Shown piece after piece: positions 63,824-64,000 of a stretch of DNA of 64,000 bases (position 1 is its first letter; every line of letters starts with the position of its first letter). Position numbers and translations under genes: made by a program. The stretch covers positions 1 to 64,000 of the forward strand of contig CACJRF010000005.1 in NCBI GenBank assembly GCA_902595755.1, written 5' to 3'. The stretch comes from an uncultured Alphaproteobacteria bacterium (GTDB lineage: Bacteria > Pseudomonadota > Alphaproteobacteria > Methylaequorales > Methylaequoraceae). Below the pieces are notes generated by a model. It had not been told where the DNA came from. It was given only the letters and a program-made list of their open reading frames with translations, and did not search any database.

Positions 63824-64000
63824 TCAAGATGTTATTGTAATTCATCCTTATCTTAAGAACAATAGAGTTGATAAATCTCAAAGACTTTCAGAAGCAATAA
63901 ATCTTGTTGAAGCTATAAATTTAGATTGCAAATACTCAAGTTCAGTTGGATTAATAAATATAAACCCTAATACTTTCATAAATAAAGGATATGTTAATAT
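63816..64000 (+). CDS. hflX: GTPase HflX, N-terminal part (3' end outside window)
   Basis: The 61 residues visible match the beginning of HflX, a ribosome-associated GTPase that splits stalled or hibernating ribosomes. The pattern is a short strand (VIVIHPYL), a basic linker, the helix RLSEAINLVEAINLDC, the strand for SSVGLININPNTF and the closing KGYVN. This corresponds to the usual segment with a polar helix followed by an R/N-P-x-T-x-x-G-K-G motif. The ATG at 63816 overlaps the end of the aminotransferase gene by eight bases. In most relatives hfq stands directly before hflX, but there is no room for it here. Confidence 0.78.
   Translation, partial: MVNQDVIVIHPYLKNNRVDKSQRLSEAINLVEAINLDCKYSSSVGLININPNTFINKGYVN

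Noticed and set aside
1..64000. Mobile elements, CRISPR arrays, toxin-antitoxin pairs, tRNA genes and restriction or defence genes.
   Set aside because: The genes are contiguous conserved core genes with spacers below 100 bases. No repeat array, transposase motif or cloverleaf-sized gap was seen, so I do not claim a hidden mobile or defence system.

Overview
This window is a dense, AT-rich stretch (roughly 30% G+C by eye, not computed) with 63 recognisable protein genes. There is no tRNA, rRNA, insertion sequence, prophage, CRISPR array or defence locus. Gene content and order are those of an alphaproteobacterial chromosome: nuo-birA-coaX-rnj-mce-DUF1467-proS-lolCD-dnaE, rpsB-tsf-pyrH-frr-uppS-cdsA-dxr-rseP-bamA-skp-lpxD-fabZ-lpxA-lpxI-lpxB, gltA-gltX-lexA-moeA-moaC-trpCDGE-ppiD, tpiA-secG-pyrG-kdsA-eno-ftsB, and ispDF-dusB-ntrBC-ntrYX-trkA-dat-hflX. 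The fused IspDF, LpxI in place of LpxH, the short ProRS, RNase J and a GTTC-N7-GTTC LexA box all support Alphaproteobacteria. The low G+C, overlapping genes and near-absence of spacers suggest a streamlined free-living (probably marine) lineage. I cannot place it at genus level.

Layout. (1) 1-11621, + strand: the end of nuoD and all of nuoE to nuoN, respiratory complex I. (2) 11625-21980, +: biotin ligase, pantothenate kinase, RNase J, methylmalonyl-CoA epimerase, a small membrane protein, ProRS, the LolCD lipoprotein exporter and DNA polymerase III alpha. (3) 22011-35842, +: a structured rpsB leader, then translation factors, UMP kinase, isoprenoid and phospholipid synthesis, outer-membrane assembly and lipid A synthesis. 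(4) 35855-46582, - strand: ppiD, trpEGDC, moaC, moeA, lexA, gltX, gltA. (5) 46607-51766, +: tpiA, secG, pyrG, kdsA, eno, ftsB-like. (6) 51756-53827, -: cinA, pgpA, ispDF. (7) 53853-64000, +: a CcsA/YpjD-like membrane protein, dusB, the NtrBC and NtrYX two-component systems, trkA, a class IV aminotransferase and the start of hflX.

Most genes are housekeeping, and no new multi-gene system is evident. The points worth attention are mainly regulatory: an apparent pseudoknot that sequesters the rpsB Shine-Dalgarno sequence; a lexA promoter in which the SOS box lies between the -35 and -10 elements and the transcript would be almost leaderless; and two very short divergent junctions with overlapping -10-like elements and no Shine-Dalgarno sequences. 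Others concern protein degeneration (an NtrX whose AAA+ ATPase looks dead, a DnaE whose PHP metal site is gone) and genes missing from otherwise conserved neighbourhoods (hfq before hflX, the pdh/lipA block after ftsB, comEC between lexA and gltX).

No stretch without a gene exceeds 300 bases. The longest is the 95 bases before rpsB, described below.
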